This document shows, piece by piece, positions 1-10,866 of a DNA stretch of 64,000 bases. The stretch's first letter is position 1; each line of letters starts with the position of its first letter. Origin of the DNA: Ischnura elegans (taxonomy: Eukaryota > Arthropoda > Insecta > Odonata > Coenagrionidae); NCBI RefSeq assembly GCF_921293095.1, contig NC_060248.1, positions 76,019,243 to 76,083,242 of the forward strand. Reading direction: 5' to 3'. Position numbers and translations under genes: made by a program. The notes below the pieces were generated by a model that did no database searches, was not told the DNA's origin, and saw only the letters and a list, made by a program, of their open reading frames with translations.

Positions 1-1810
1 ATTATACGCATTCAGTTGTTGGCTATTTGCGTTATTAGCTGTAAAAAAATGTTTTTTGGTCCAAGTCTGTTGCATACACTTGGCCCATTCAGGGGGCAGG
101 TTGACACGACCCCAGACCGACGCTTGACTGATGCTCAAAATCATGCAAGAAAAGACCCTATGAAGCAGCATTCGCATTAAATGACTTAAGGCGCGCCAGT
201 TTTAGTATCTCTGTTTGGAAAAAATGCACTGCGTAAACGTACTGCATGCGTAAACGCACCACGGTGAGCCCTACACATTCGGGTTTAATGTCTTGCGTCA
301 AGCACCTTCTGAGAAACAACAGTTTTTGTTTTGTTATCAGGCGCAAGATGAAGCGGATGAAGCTAAATAAATATAGCGAAGCAAAGCAGTGACGCAGCGA
401 GGGGAGGTTTTGGGGGATAACCCCCCCCCCCCCCAAGAGCTTAGAGAATTTTTTTATGAAAGATTTTGTTATTAATATTAGGGGGACGGATGACTAACAA
501 ACAAAACATATTTAACTATTCACACAGCCACAAAACCCACTATTTTGAACCATTTATCTTAAAAAATGTCTGGGGGAAGTGCCCCCTTATTTCCCGCTTA
601 CCTTAGCGAGTTTTCTATACCCTATAGACCCGTGGTATTAGCTGCGCCCAAAACCCCCTATCCTAGCTACGCACTTGAAGCGAAGGAAGAAATACAGAGG
701 ATGGTTTATCGACTCGTGAACATAGCACGCTAAATTGACCATGAGAAAATCATGGGTTTTCATTAGCACATGAGCACAAACAACACAAAAACTGAAAGAA
801 TGACCATGCGATTTTTTAATCGTTATCACGAATGCAACACGAATTGTAAATTGTATACGTTTAAGCTCAAAAGGGCATATGAGTTGAGATCATGGAATCT
901 ACGGAATGAGGACTTCCTAACCTTTGAATTTTCCTTTGAGTAAAGTTGCGTGAATCACATTCATCACCAATTTTTTTAATCACCAAACACGTTCCGTTGG
1001 ATAGTTATGGTTGGTTTAGGCTTCGAAAGATCATGAACACAGAAACTACATTTTTCTGTAAATCGTGCCTTGGTAAGCCAGGTACGTCCAAGGACTTAAA
1101 ACATTCAGATAGATAGTTGGTGATTTCGTCCTCGTTTGTTACACATTTAAAAGATTCGAATCCATGCAGAGTACAAACTATTTGAATTTACCTCGTTTTA
1201 GTCATCCACATCTTCGTTCTTGCTTGCTGAATCAACCATCTTTGATTCTTTTGGTGATCAATCATATTCTGGAACTCTTTGTTGATGAGCTCACTGAAAC
1301 TAATTTGCAATCATTCCAAGGAAATGAGTTAAAACTACTCGATTCCTCGACAGGAACACGGAAATTACCGTTTGTCAACAATTGCTTGGAGATTTGTTTA
1401 CAAACACGGTAGTGAAGTGTCAACTCGAGCTGGGCCACGGCTGGGCTTATAATCAGCTCGAACTAAATTTAAAAAATGTAATTTCAATTTAATTAATATT
1501 TTGAATATATTTAGTAATTAAAATGTTATATTGTTACTAAATTCAGTTATTAAAGTGGTAAAAACAAAACAAATTATTTAATTTGTAGTTTTGACCGACT
1601 TATCAATTGTTGTGTTACTATAACTCCTAAAAGCATGCCCATAGGAAAGAGATGAATTTTTTGTGAAATTATCCTTTTTTTAATGGCCTATATGTTAACC
1701 CCGCCTGAGACGAATCCAAAGAACCAAATCTCATTGAAATCGGTGCAGCCGTTCTCGAGTTATAAGTGTTTTAACTAACACGATTTTCGACTTTCCTTTA
1801 TATATATAGA
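1..1810 (-). mobile_element. Helitron copy A, internally deleted, cut off by the window edge
   Basis: This is a rolling-circle (Helitron) element on the minus strand. Its 5' terminus is at 1810: read on the minus strand it begins TCTATATATATAAA, the same start as copies B and D. The 3' terminus lies outside the window; comparison with copy C suggests about 310 bp are missing. The interior is closely similar to copies C and D, including a C-run at 421-434 and the decayed helicase tail. There is no intact protein. It is non-autonomous and would need Rep/helicase supplied by another element. Confidence 0.85.
650..1310 (-). pseudogene. Decayed C-terminal part of a PIF1-type helicase in Helitron A
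   Basis: Minus-strand reading gives pieces of the C-terminal end of the Helitron Rep/helicase protein: a NEDEITNYLSE-like stretch, SLDVPGLPRHDL, an NGTRLVI-like stretch, and the last helicase motif as ITIKKSHGHSF. Stops and frameshifts break it up. The same remnant sits at the same place in copies B, C and D, so it was already decayed or being carried passively when the family spread. The N-terminal helicase motifs and the Rep domain are absent. Confidence 0.7.
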
Positions 1811-2779
1811 CTAGCCGACCCGGCGAACTTCGTACCGCCTAAAATTCAATGAACTTTCTGTTTAGTTACACCATTTATAAATCAAGAGCGGCTGCATAAC
1901 TTTTAATCATATTTAATTTATTATAATAAAATAATTATACAAATTCAATAAAACTACGTGAATGAGGATCAAAATTGCTTGTCAGAAAGAAATTTTCTTC
2001 ATTGAATCTACATAGGGTGAATCGGAGCACGTTTACGCGGATTTTTTTCAATGAATTTTCTTACGTTTTAGCTTAAGAAATTTTGGGCATTGTGGTATTA
2101 TAAAGCAGTTAATGAAATTAAATTATACACATTCAGTGGTTGGCTATATGTGTTATTAACCACAAAAAAATGTTTTTAGGTCCAAGTCTATTGCGTAAAA
2201 TTGGCATTTTCACGGGGCAAGTTAACACAACGCCAGACCGACGCTTGACTGATGCCCAAAATCGTGTAAGAATAGCCCCTAATAAGAAGCATTCGTATCA
2301 AATTACTTTAGGCGCGCCAGTCATAGTATCTCTGTTTGGAAAAAATACACTGCGTAAACGTGCTGCATGCGTAAACGCACCAAGGTGTGCCCTATACATT
2401 CGGGTTTAATGTCTTGTGTCAAGCACCTTCTGATAAACAACAGTTTTTGTTTTGTTATTAGGCGCAAGACAAAGCCGATGAAGCTAAATAAATATAGTGA
2501 AGCAAAGCAGTGATGGAGCGAGGGGGGTTTTGGGGGATAAAACCCCCCAAAGAGCTTAGAGAATTTTTTTATAAAAAACTTTGTTACTAACATTAGGGGT
2601 ACGGATGAGTAACAAACAAAACATATTTAACTATTCACATAGCCGCAAAACCCACTATTTTGAACCATTTATCTTAAAAATGTCTGGGGGAGGGCCCCCG
2701 CACCTCTCGCTTACCTCAGTGTGTTTTCTATACCCTACAGACCCGTAGTATTAGCTGCGCCTTAAACCCCGCTATCCTT

Positions 2780-3430
2780 AATTCCTAGCTGCGCTCTTGA
2801 AGCGAAGGAAGAAATACAGCGGATGGTTTACCGACTCGTAAACATACCACGTTTAATTGACCATGAGAAAATCACATTGGCACATGAGCACAAATATCAC
2901 AAAAACTGAAAAACTGACCTTGCGATTTGTTAATCGTTATCACGAATTGGAAATTGAATACGTTTAATTTCAAAAGGGCATATAAGTTGGGATCATGGAA
3001 TCTTCGGAATGAGAACTTCCTCGTCTTTGAATTTTCCTTTGAGTAAAGTCGCGTGAATCACATTCATTATCAATTTTTTTAAATCACCAAACGCGTTCCG
3101 TTGGATAGTTATGGTTGGTTTAGGTTTCGAGAGATCATGAACGCAGAGCCAACATTTAGCTGTAAATCGTGCCTTGGTAAGCCAGGTACGTCCAAGGACT
3201 TAAAATATTCAGATAGATATTTGGTGATTTCATCTTCGTTTGTTACACAGTTAAAAGATTCAAATTCATGCAGAGTACCAACTATCTTATCCTGATATAC
3301 CTCGTTTGAGTCATCCACATCTTCGTTCTAGGCTGTCAAAATTGTTCGCTCAATCAACCATTTTTGATTTTTGTGGTGATCGATCATATTCTGGAACACT
3401 TTGTTGATGAGCTCACCTTCCGATTAAAAT
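2780..3430 (-). pseudogene. Best-preserved helicase C-terminal remnant (Helitron B)
   Basis: The minus-strand open stretch 3109-3318 has 69 residues and contains NEDEITKYLSEYFKSLDVPG followed by LPRHDLQLNVGSAFMISRNL and NQP. In the frame beyond, NGTRLVI follows. This is the conserved block that precedes the last motif of PIF1-like Helitron helicases (LPPH.L.LKVG...LRNLN...LCNGTRL). Stops occur on both sides, so no functional helicase is made. Assignment rests on family recognition by eye; a profile search with the PIF1 or Helitron helicase model would confirm it. Confidence 0.75.
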
Positions 3431-3864
3431 AATTTTCAAAGGTCCTAGACAGGAACACGGACATTACCGTTTGTCAACAATTGCTTGGAGATTTGTTTAC
3501 AAACACGGTAGTGAAGAGTCAACTCGAGCTGGGATTACAATTAGCTCGAATTTAATGTTTTAAATACAATTTCAATATTTTGAATATATTTAGTATTTTT
3601 AGTAGTTAAAATATTATATTACTACGAAGTTTAGTTAATAAATTAGTAAAAACAAAACAAATTATTTAATTTGTAGTTTTGATCGACTTATCAATTGTTG
3701 TGTTACTATAACTCCTAAAAGCTTGTCCATAGGAAAGAGATGAATTTTTTTTGTGGAATTATCCTTTTTTTAATGGCCTATATGTTAACCCCGCCTGAGA
3801 CGAATCCAAAGAACCTAATCTCATTGAAATCGGTGCAGCCGTTCTCGAGTTATAAGTGTTCTAA

Positions 3865-4296
3865 TGCCTCGTTCAGATTACGATAGTCCGAGCCGTCGTC
3901 GGAACTATCGTGCATTCACACAACTATGGTTGAAACCTGTGCTGCTCTCTAGTGCTGACATCTAAAGTGAACGGGAAATTGATAATTAGCAAAGCTGTTG
4001 TGGTTTGCATTGACAAGATGTTACTGTTTTCAACGTGTATTTACCGAATAATTTTTCTTCCGCCCATATTCTTCCTTCCTAGGACAAATCCATGAAATGT
4101 CCATGAAAAAAATAGAGCTTCACGAGCATTTCGTCTTTCTCTTGTCGCTTCCGTTTCCGGTCTCCCAGCGCCTAACCATAGTAAAGTGGCAACGTTCGGA
4201 ACTACGTCAACTATAGTCAGAACTTGCATTCACACGGCTAGTTCGGTCAACTATCGTAAGGACGACGGCTCGGACGATCGTAATGTGAATGAGGCA
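3865..4296. mobile_element. Harbinger-like MITE (432 bp) inserted in Helitron B
   Basis: Terminal inverted repeats start TGCCTCGTTCAGATTACGAT on the left and TGCCTCATTCACATTACGAT on the right, with similarity continuing to about 40 bp. The element is flanked by TAA on both sides (3862-3864 and 4297-4299), equal to TTA on the other strand, the usual PIF/Harbinger duplication. Copies A, C and D show the uninterrupted sequence at this site, giving three empty sites. A 62-residue minus-strand frame at 4041-4229 is inside it but matches no family I recognise. Non-autonomous. Confidence 0.85.
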
Positions 4297-4335
4297 TAAC
4301 TAACACGATTTTCGACTTTCTTTTATATATATAGA

Positions 4336-6456
4336 TATAAAAGAAAGTCGAAAATCGTGTTAGTTAGAACACTTATAACTCGAGAACGGCTGCACCGATT
4401 TCAATGAGATTTAGTTCTTTGGATTCGTCTCAGGCGGAGTTAACATATAGGCTATTAAAAAAAGGATAATTTCACAAAAAAATTCATCTCTTTCCTATGG
4501 GCATGCTTTTAGGAGTTATAGTAACACAACAATTGATAAGTCGGTCAAAACTACAAATTAAACAATTTGTTTTGTTTTTACCACTTTAATAACTGAATTT
4601 AGTAACAACATAACATTTTAATTACTGAATATATTCAAAATATTAATTAAATTGAAGTTACATTTAAAAAATTTAAATCGAGCTAATTGTAAGCCCAGCC
4701 GTGACCCAGCTCGAGTTGACACTTCACTACCGTGTTTGTAAACAAATCTCCAAGCAATTGTTGACAAACGGTAATGTCCGTGTTCCTGTCGAGGAATCGA
4801 GTAGTTTTAACTCATTTCCTTGGATGATTGCAAATTAGTTTCAGCGAAAGGTGAGCTCATCAACAAAGAGTTCCAGAATATGATTGATCACCAAAAGAAT
4901 CAAAGATGGTTGATTTAGCGAGCAAGAACGAAGATGTGGATGACTAAAACGAGGCAAATTCAAATAGTTCGTACTCTGTATGAATTCGAATCTTTTAAAT
5001 GTGTAAAAAACGAAGACGAAATCACCAACTATCTATCTGAATGTTTTAAGTCCTTGGACGTACCTGGCTTACCAAGGCACGATTTACAGAAAAATGTAGT
5101 TTCTGTGTTCATGATCTATCGAAGCCTAAACCAACCATAACTATCCAACGGAACGTGTTTGGTGATTAAAATAATTGGTAATGAATGTGATTCGCGCAAC
5201 TTTACTCAAAGGAAAATTCAAAGGTGAGGAAGTCCTTATTCCGTAGATTCTATGATCTCAACTCATATGCCCTTTTGAGGTAAAACGTTTTCAATTTCCA
5301 AATCGTGTTGCATTCGTGATAACGATTAAAAAATCGCATGGTCAGTCTTTCAGTTTTTGTGTTGTTTGTGCTCATGTGCTAATGAAAACCCATGATTTTC
5401 TCATGGTCAATTTAACGTGCTATGTTCACGGGTCGATAAACCATCCTCTGTATTTCTTCCTTCGCTTCAAGTGCGTAGCTAGGATAGGGGGTTTTGGGCG
5501 CAGCTAATACCACGGGTCTGTAGGGTATAGAAAACTCGCTAAGGTAAGCGGGAAGTGTGGGGGCACCTCCATCAGACTTTTTTTAAGATAAATGGGTCAA
5601 AATAGTGGGTTTTGTGGCTGTGTGAATAGTTAAATATGTTTTGTTTGTTAGTCATCCGTCCCCCTAATATTAATAACAAAATCTTACATAAAAAAATTCT
5701 CTAAGCTCTTGAGGGGGGGGGGGGTTTATCCCCCAAAACCTCCCCTCGCTGCGTCACTGCTTTGCTTCGCTATATTTATTTAGCTTCATCCGCTTTATCT
5801 TGCACCCGATAACAAAACAAAAACTGTTGTTTATCAGAAGGTGCTTGACGCAAGACATTAAACCCGAATGTGTAGGGCTCACCGTGGTGCGTTTACGCAT
5901 GCAGTACGTTTACGCAGTGCATTTTTTCCAAACAGAGATACTAAAACTGGCGCGCCTTAAGTCATTTAATGCGAATGCTGCCTCATAGGGGCTTTTCTTG
6001 CACGATTTTGAGCATCAGTCAAGCGTCGGTCTGGGGTTGTGTCAACCTTCCCCCTGAATGGGCCAAGTGTATGCAACAGACTTGGACCTAAAAACATTTT
6101 TTACAGCTAATAACGCAAATAGCCAACAACTGAATGCGTATAATTTTTATTTCATGAACTGCTTTATTAAACCACAATGCCCAAAATTTCTTAAGCTAAA
6201 ACGTAAGAAAATTTGTTGAAAAAAATCCGCGTAAACGTGCTCCGATCCACCCTACGTAGATTCAATAAAGAAAATGTCTTTCTGAGAAGCAATTTTGGTA
6301 CTCATTTACGTAGTTTTATTGAAATTGTATCCTTATTTTATTATAATAAATTAAACATGATTAAAAACGATACAGCCGCTCTTGATTTATATACGGTGTA
6401 AGTAAACTGTAAGTTCATTGATTGTTAGGCGGTACGAAGTTCGCCGGGTCAGCTAG
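4336..6456 (+). mobile_element. Helitron copy C, inverted relative to A and B
   Basis: A plus-strand Helitron ending at 6456 in CTAG followed by T, with a hairpin-forming GGCGG...TCGCC about 11 bases upstream. Its 5' end meets the 5' end of copy B at 4335/4336; the first few bases of the normal TCTATATATATAAA start are missing or shared with B. The interior matches copies A and D closely. Open stretches at 4934-5140 and 5316-5507 are helicase remnants, listed separately. The open stretch at 5800-5988 recurs in other copies but does not resemble a known protein. Confidence 0.88.
4850..5507 (+). pseudogene. Decayed helicase C-terminal remnant in Helitron C
   Basis: Read on the plus strand, 4934-5140 gives NEDEITNYLSECFKSLDVPG then LPRHDL and RSLNQP. 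After a stop come SNGTRLVI and, at 5316-5507, ITIKKSHGQSFSF with a VNLTCYVHGSINHPLYFF stretch. These match in order the end of a PIF1-like Helitron helicase: a TINKSQGQS-type motif followed by the SHGQLYVA.SRV-type block. Several stops and frame changes separate the pieces. It keeps only the last roughly 200 residues of a protein that is normally well over a thousand. Confidence 0.75.
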
Positions 6457-9400
6457 TATACATATAGTCTAAGGTTATTAAATTTGAAAAAAATGAAGAG
6501 ACCCTTATTGTTCTGTTTTTCAAACCGTCGCATTTTTGTCGAGCTAATAGGGTACTTTCCTTTATCAAAGAAAACGAAAGGAACTGATTGCAATTCGTTA
6601 CCCACCATTTGTGTATTCAAAATATACAAATTATTTGGTTTTACAAATCCCAGTTTAGACGAATGTTAATGGTCAATTTTAACCTCATTTGACAAAGGCT
6701 AGATTGGCGCCCATGCGATGCCACTCCACGTAACGTCACAGGGACCTAGATGCTGTACGACTAGTCAGGAGTTATACATCGTCAGAGATTGCTAATGCAT
6801 GCATGAGGCACAGAGCTCAGGGAAACGTCTCTTAATAGTCACCTATTAAAATTGCCTATGGTCGGAAAGTTTCCTTCGTTTGATAGGGCATTAATAATCC
6901 TTATTTAAGCCAAGCGCTACTTGCTAGCTGGGTACTCTGCTACCTGCTAGCAGCCTGCATCGTAGCGGCGCTCATAGCCTCGCACCAAGGTGTCCTCATA
7001 CAGCGGCAGCCGGAACCAGAATGACGGCAAACGGGCTTTTCCCAGCTTTCATACTTATAGCCGTCGCGTTTTCGCGCTCTTGAAAATTTTCACTTTTCAT
7101 TTAATTGCGGAAAATAGATTTCGTCATTTAAAAATCTAAAAGCGTGAAATTCGTACTCTAGGAGTAATAATCTTTCGATTTAGGCAATTAAAAGTAAAAT
7201 AGTAAACCATCCTATTGCGTCGAAAATTCGTCGCCCTAAACCCTTCACCAGTTAAGTCGATGATGTCACGAGCTCATGTCGGGAAGGTCATAGATTCTCA
7301 GCTACTCCTCGGCCTACTGCTTGGGACTCGCGTGGTTTGATGCTTAAGCTCTTGTATGAGATCCCTCCTTCCAATGAACGGTGTTCCCTGGGTGAGTAAA
7401 TTTACTAGAGCTCTAATGACGCCATCTACTCATAAAAAGGGGGTGGCGATTTACGTGTTTTCTTGTTTTCGACTTGCGAGGTAATGGTTGAATGAGGGCG
7501 ACATTATATCGTAGTAACCCATATTTCTATTCCACTTACCGTAATATTGAAGCCCGGAAAGTGATATTGCTTTCGAAAATCCATGCAGCCCCAAAACTGC
7601 ATTTATTGTTTAATTAGTTTTTCATGGTAAAATAAGTGGTCGAAAGTGATTGGATCGTAATTTTCCCAAAATTAACATTTAAAGATTTGAAAAAAAAATG
7701 TTGTTGCATAAGTGATGCGAATTGCAAATGGTTGATGCGTATCAGGTGTGTACAGAAGCGAACCCTTGAACTCTCCTTCGAGACTCATGCATTTACGGCC
7801 GTTTGGTGGTGAACAAACTGGTGAGAAGAAAGGATTCCACTTTTTTATTCAAGGAATTCGAAGAATATGTTTTTATAACAATTTTTCCCTCATCTTTAAG
7901 ATCTTATAGAAGCTTTAAAGAATGTTGCTTCAAAATTGAAGTCCTAATCATTAGGCATAATTGTTTGAAATCAATCGCACTGATTGTAAAAAAATCAGCT
8001 TTTATGGCTGCTTCTGTTGGATTTTCGCACATTTTTTTCTCTCTCTGGGTTAGGTCCTTTCGACGTCCCTGCGTACCTTTTAACCTCATATCAGCTGTTG
8101 AGATACAATCGTTTAATGGCATAGGAATTCTTTCTTTTCCACGCAAGATAAGGCACCTACTCATATTTCATTTGCCATCATCGAGCCGGAACCACAGCTC
8201 TGTCTCCTGAGAATGTTTGCGTACTTGCTCTTAACGATGGAATGAAGTACGGAGCTCATGGCGGAATAAAAATTATTGCGTGCTCCTGAATAACAATTGG
8301 ACTTATGGGGAAATCAAATATGGTTGTTAAATTTAGATCTAAGAATCAGATTGGGTAATTACTCTGCGCTTGATTTTGGGATTTGTTCGTGTGTATACCT
8401 TAAAGTACTCATTCTTGGAAACTAAAATTTGAGTACAATGTCTTTATCGTACTTAAAGAGCTGAATGTCCTCTTTAAAAAGAATGGTAATGCCCCACAAA
8501 TCTACGGACTGCAATGTATTTGCCAGGGAAACTATAGCGCTGTACGTGGTAGTAATTAACGTGGTGTGTCGATATTTGTGCCCAATTTTGACTCCTGGTT
8601 AACTATGCACTATCATATTAAGAAATAAACGACACTTATATCTATAGTATCAATCAGGTAATAATGAGTGAGGATCAAATGACTCTGGGGATTGTGAATT
8701 CTGACTCGTAATATGCTTTATAATTCTGAAATTTCTGCAGAAGCTAGTTAGAATGTGCTGAATCGAAGCAAAAATACGCTTTTTACTCGATAAAGAAAGT
8801 TAATCATCGTCAAACTACAAAGTTAACGAATGAAATTGCGAACTGTGCTTCTTAAGTGTCAGCTCTAGGCCTGGGAATCCAGTGTCGTTGTAATTTGTTT
8901 ATAGAGTTAAATATACTTAAAATTCGTGTCAGTAATTCACATATTTAATGGTCATTATTGCAGTTTCACGAGTAGCTGTTTTTCGGGGTAGACCTGTGCA
9001 GCTATAGTTTGTCGCACTATATGGCGAAAATTTTAATATTATTCCAATAAAACTTAGCAGGCTGCTGAATTTATCAGCTCACGATGCATTTTGTTGAAAT
9101 AGAACATACTGATATGCCATAGTAAATAGATAGGAAAAATTGTTCTTCTTGCCCTTTGTGCAGGATTCCGTACAGGCATGAAAGTTGAATGAAAGCAAAT
9201 GAAAGAAATACTTCAAAGTTGGTGATGTTTTTAGCTAGAATCTAGGTCTGTGATTTTTGATCGAGTCCTTAATTTCTTGCGTGTGATTTGCAGCGGTGAG
9301 TTTTCTTAATTCTGGTGTTCGTTATACAAAATCCTTGGATCAGCGGAAAAACGTGCGTGTGGGAATCATTTTCCACCGCTAAATACTTCAGATTACCTCT

Positions 9401-10697
9401 CTTAAAAAAAATTCTGTTGAACGATAGCCTTCAACTCTTACTTACATAAACTATATTACCTTTATTAATGCAACTCATATTTTCAACATTGATGCTTGCT
9501 GATCAGCAAAGCTTCCATGATTGATTTTCTAAAGACTTCGGTTGAATTTATGAAGGTGTTTTCTCTATGTTTCATTTTGATAATTATTAATCGAGTTGTA
9601 GAAATGTGATGCAGTGAAGAAAAGTTTTACCTTACTCAGAAAAAATCCGTTAAGGGCTGCTTCTGTGGTACGAATTTCATGTTTATATATTTAGTATGCT
9701 TTTCATTTCTGACTGTATAAATTATTGGTCATGAATAACTTTCCACTTTGTTACAAATTTTAATGATTTTTAATTAATTAATGTTGTTTTGACTAGAAAA
9801 TTGCTTTAATTGGATACCTTTGCAAGCCCAATCCTCATTAAAATATATGTACTTATGCATAGCAAGTAAAAAAAACAGTAGCGGCTGGATGAGGAGGCTA
9901 ATTGGAGAGAATATATAATATTCTTTCATTGTGATTAAACAATGGTGAGCTCATACGGTATTGTTCCTATGTGAAGGTCATTAAAACGTACTGTTGCTTG
10001 GCTATATTACTTGTACCCTGCATAAATTTGAATACCGCATTAAAGTCTTGTCAATTGTTTTTATGTTATTTAATGCAGCTTAGTATTTGCCTTTCCTTGA
10101 CGAGTGGGTTCAGAAACTAAGTTTTTTCCGTATTTCATTTTTTTGGATGAGCTATTTTTTCTCAGGCTCTGAGAAGCCTCCAACGATCAACGAAGCGCAT
10201 CTTGTTCAGCCTAAGCTCTTATTTTTTTGCACCCACCTGTTTCCGCTCCTTTGTTGAGAGGCGGGGAACACCCTCTAAGGGACCTTGATGGGGGAAGAGC
10301 GGGTTAGCTCTACTAGCTGCCTAACTTGCCGGTCAGTAGTTAGGCCCTGAGAGAATTTGGATGGACTAAATAATTAGTTGCCAGGCTGGAGTAAAAGATA
10401 GATTAATATGGCATTATTTGTGGCGATATTTATTTTATAAGATTTTTATTTTTAAGAATAGAAGAGATAAGCGTTGAAAGGGTTGCCAGTTTTTACTCCT
10501 TGCTGCTGTGGGTTTGGTGTGCTTCTGGTGCACAGTTATCTTTTCTTTCAATTTCATCCCTTGACTTTCGAGAGGGTATATGATTAGTTATTACGTTTTG
10601 TATCTACTAAGTCATTCATGGAAAGTTAGATGGCTCATACTACTCTTATTAGGAAAAGGCGAGTTTTAAAAATATCGAAAAATGATATTATGTCGAT
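6457..10697. other. Intergenic stretch, no gene identified
   Basis: No recognisable coding exon, RNA gene or transposon terminus was found in these 4.2 kb. The longest open frame is 135 codons (7803-8210, plus strand). It resembles no family I know, has no splice context, and an 86-codon frame overlaps it on the other strand, so it is not called as a gene. A somewhat GC-richer patch at 10180-10370 also has no recognisable content. The stretch lies downstream of the acid phosphatase gene and may include its 3' UTR near its right end. Confidence 0.6.
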
Positions 10698-10717
10698 TTT
10701 ATTTTTTTTAATTTATT
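10698..10717 (-). promoter_or_regulatory. Candidate polyadenylation signals of the acid phosphatase gene
   Basis: On the minus strand two AATAAA hexamers lie at 10717-10712 and 10703-10698, about 150 to 170 bases after the stop codon at 10867. This is a normal distance for a short insect 3' UTR. The region is T-rich on the plus strand, so chance matches are possible. Confidence 0.45.
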
Positions 10718-10866
10718 CAACCCTTGTTATTGATGAGCGGGTAGGTAGGTACATGCATAAAGGTCATTTTTATTTCATTCACAAAGCTGCTCCAGAAATG
10801 CAGACTTTTTTTCAAAAGCGGTTGTATTTGCCTGACAGTGCAGACATGTACGGCCTCTTTTCCGAA

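Larger units (their letters stand above)
1811..4335 (-). mobile_element. Helitron copy B, complete ends, carrying a MITE
   Basis: The element lies on the minus strand. Its 3' end is at 1811, where the minus strand reads ...GGGTCGGCTAG, preceded by a short GGCGG/TCGCC hairpin, the canonical Helitron end. Its 5' TC terminus is at 4335. The left end abuts the 5' end of copy A directly, with no A or T host base between. Without the inserted MITE (3865-4296) it is about 2.09 kb, the same size as C and D. It is more diverged than A, C and D; for example it lacks their long C-run. It does not encode an intact protein. Confidence 0.88.

Noticed and set aside
158-436. Open frame recurring in Helitron copies (also 2321-2593 and 5800-5988)
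   Set aside because: It recurs because the copies are related. It matches no Rep or helicase block and contains simple GTTTACGCA-type repeats.
7803-8210. 135-codon plus-strand frame
   Set aside because: There is no recognisable domain, an overlapping frame lies on the other strand, and there is no splice context. It is compatible with chance in 64 kb.
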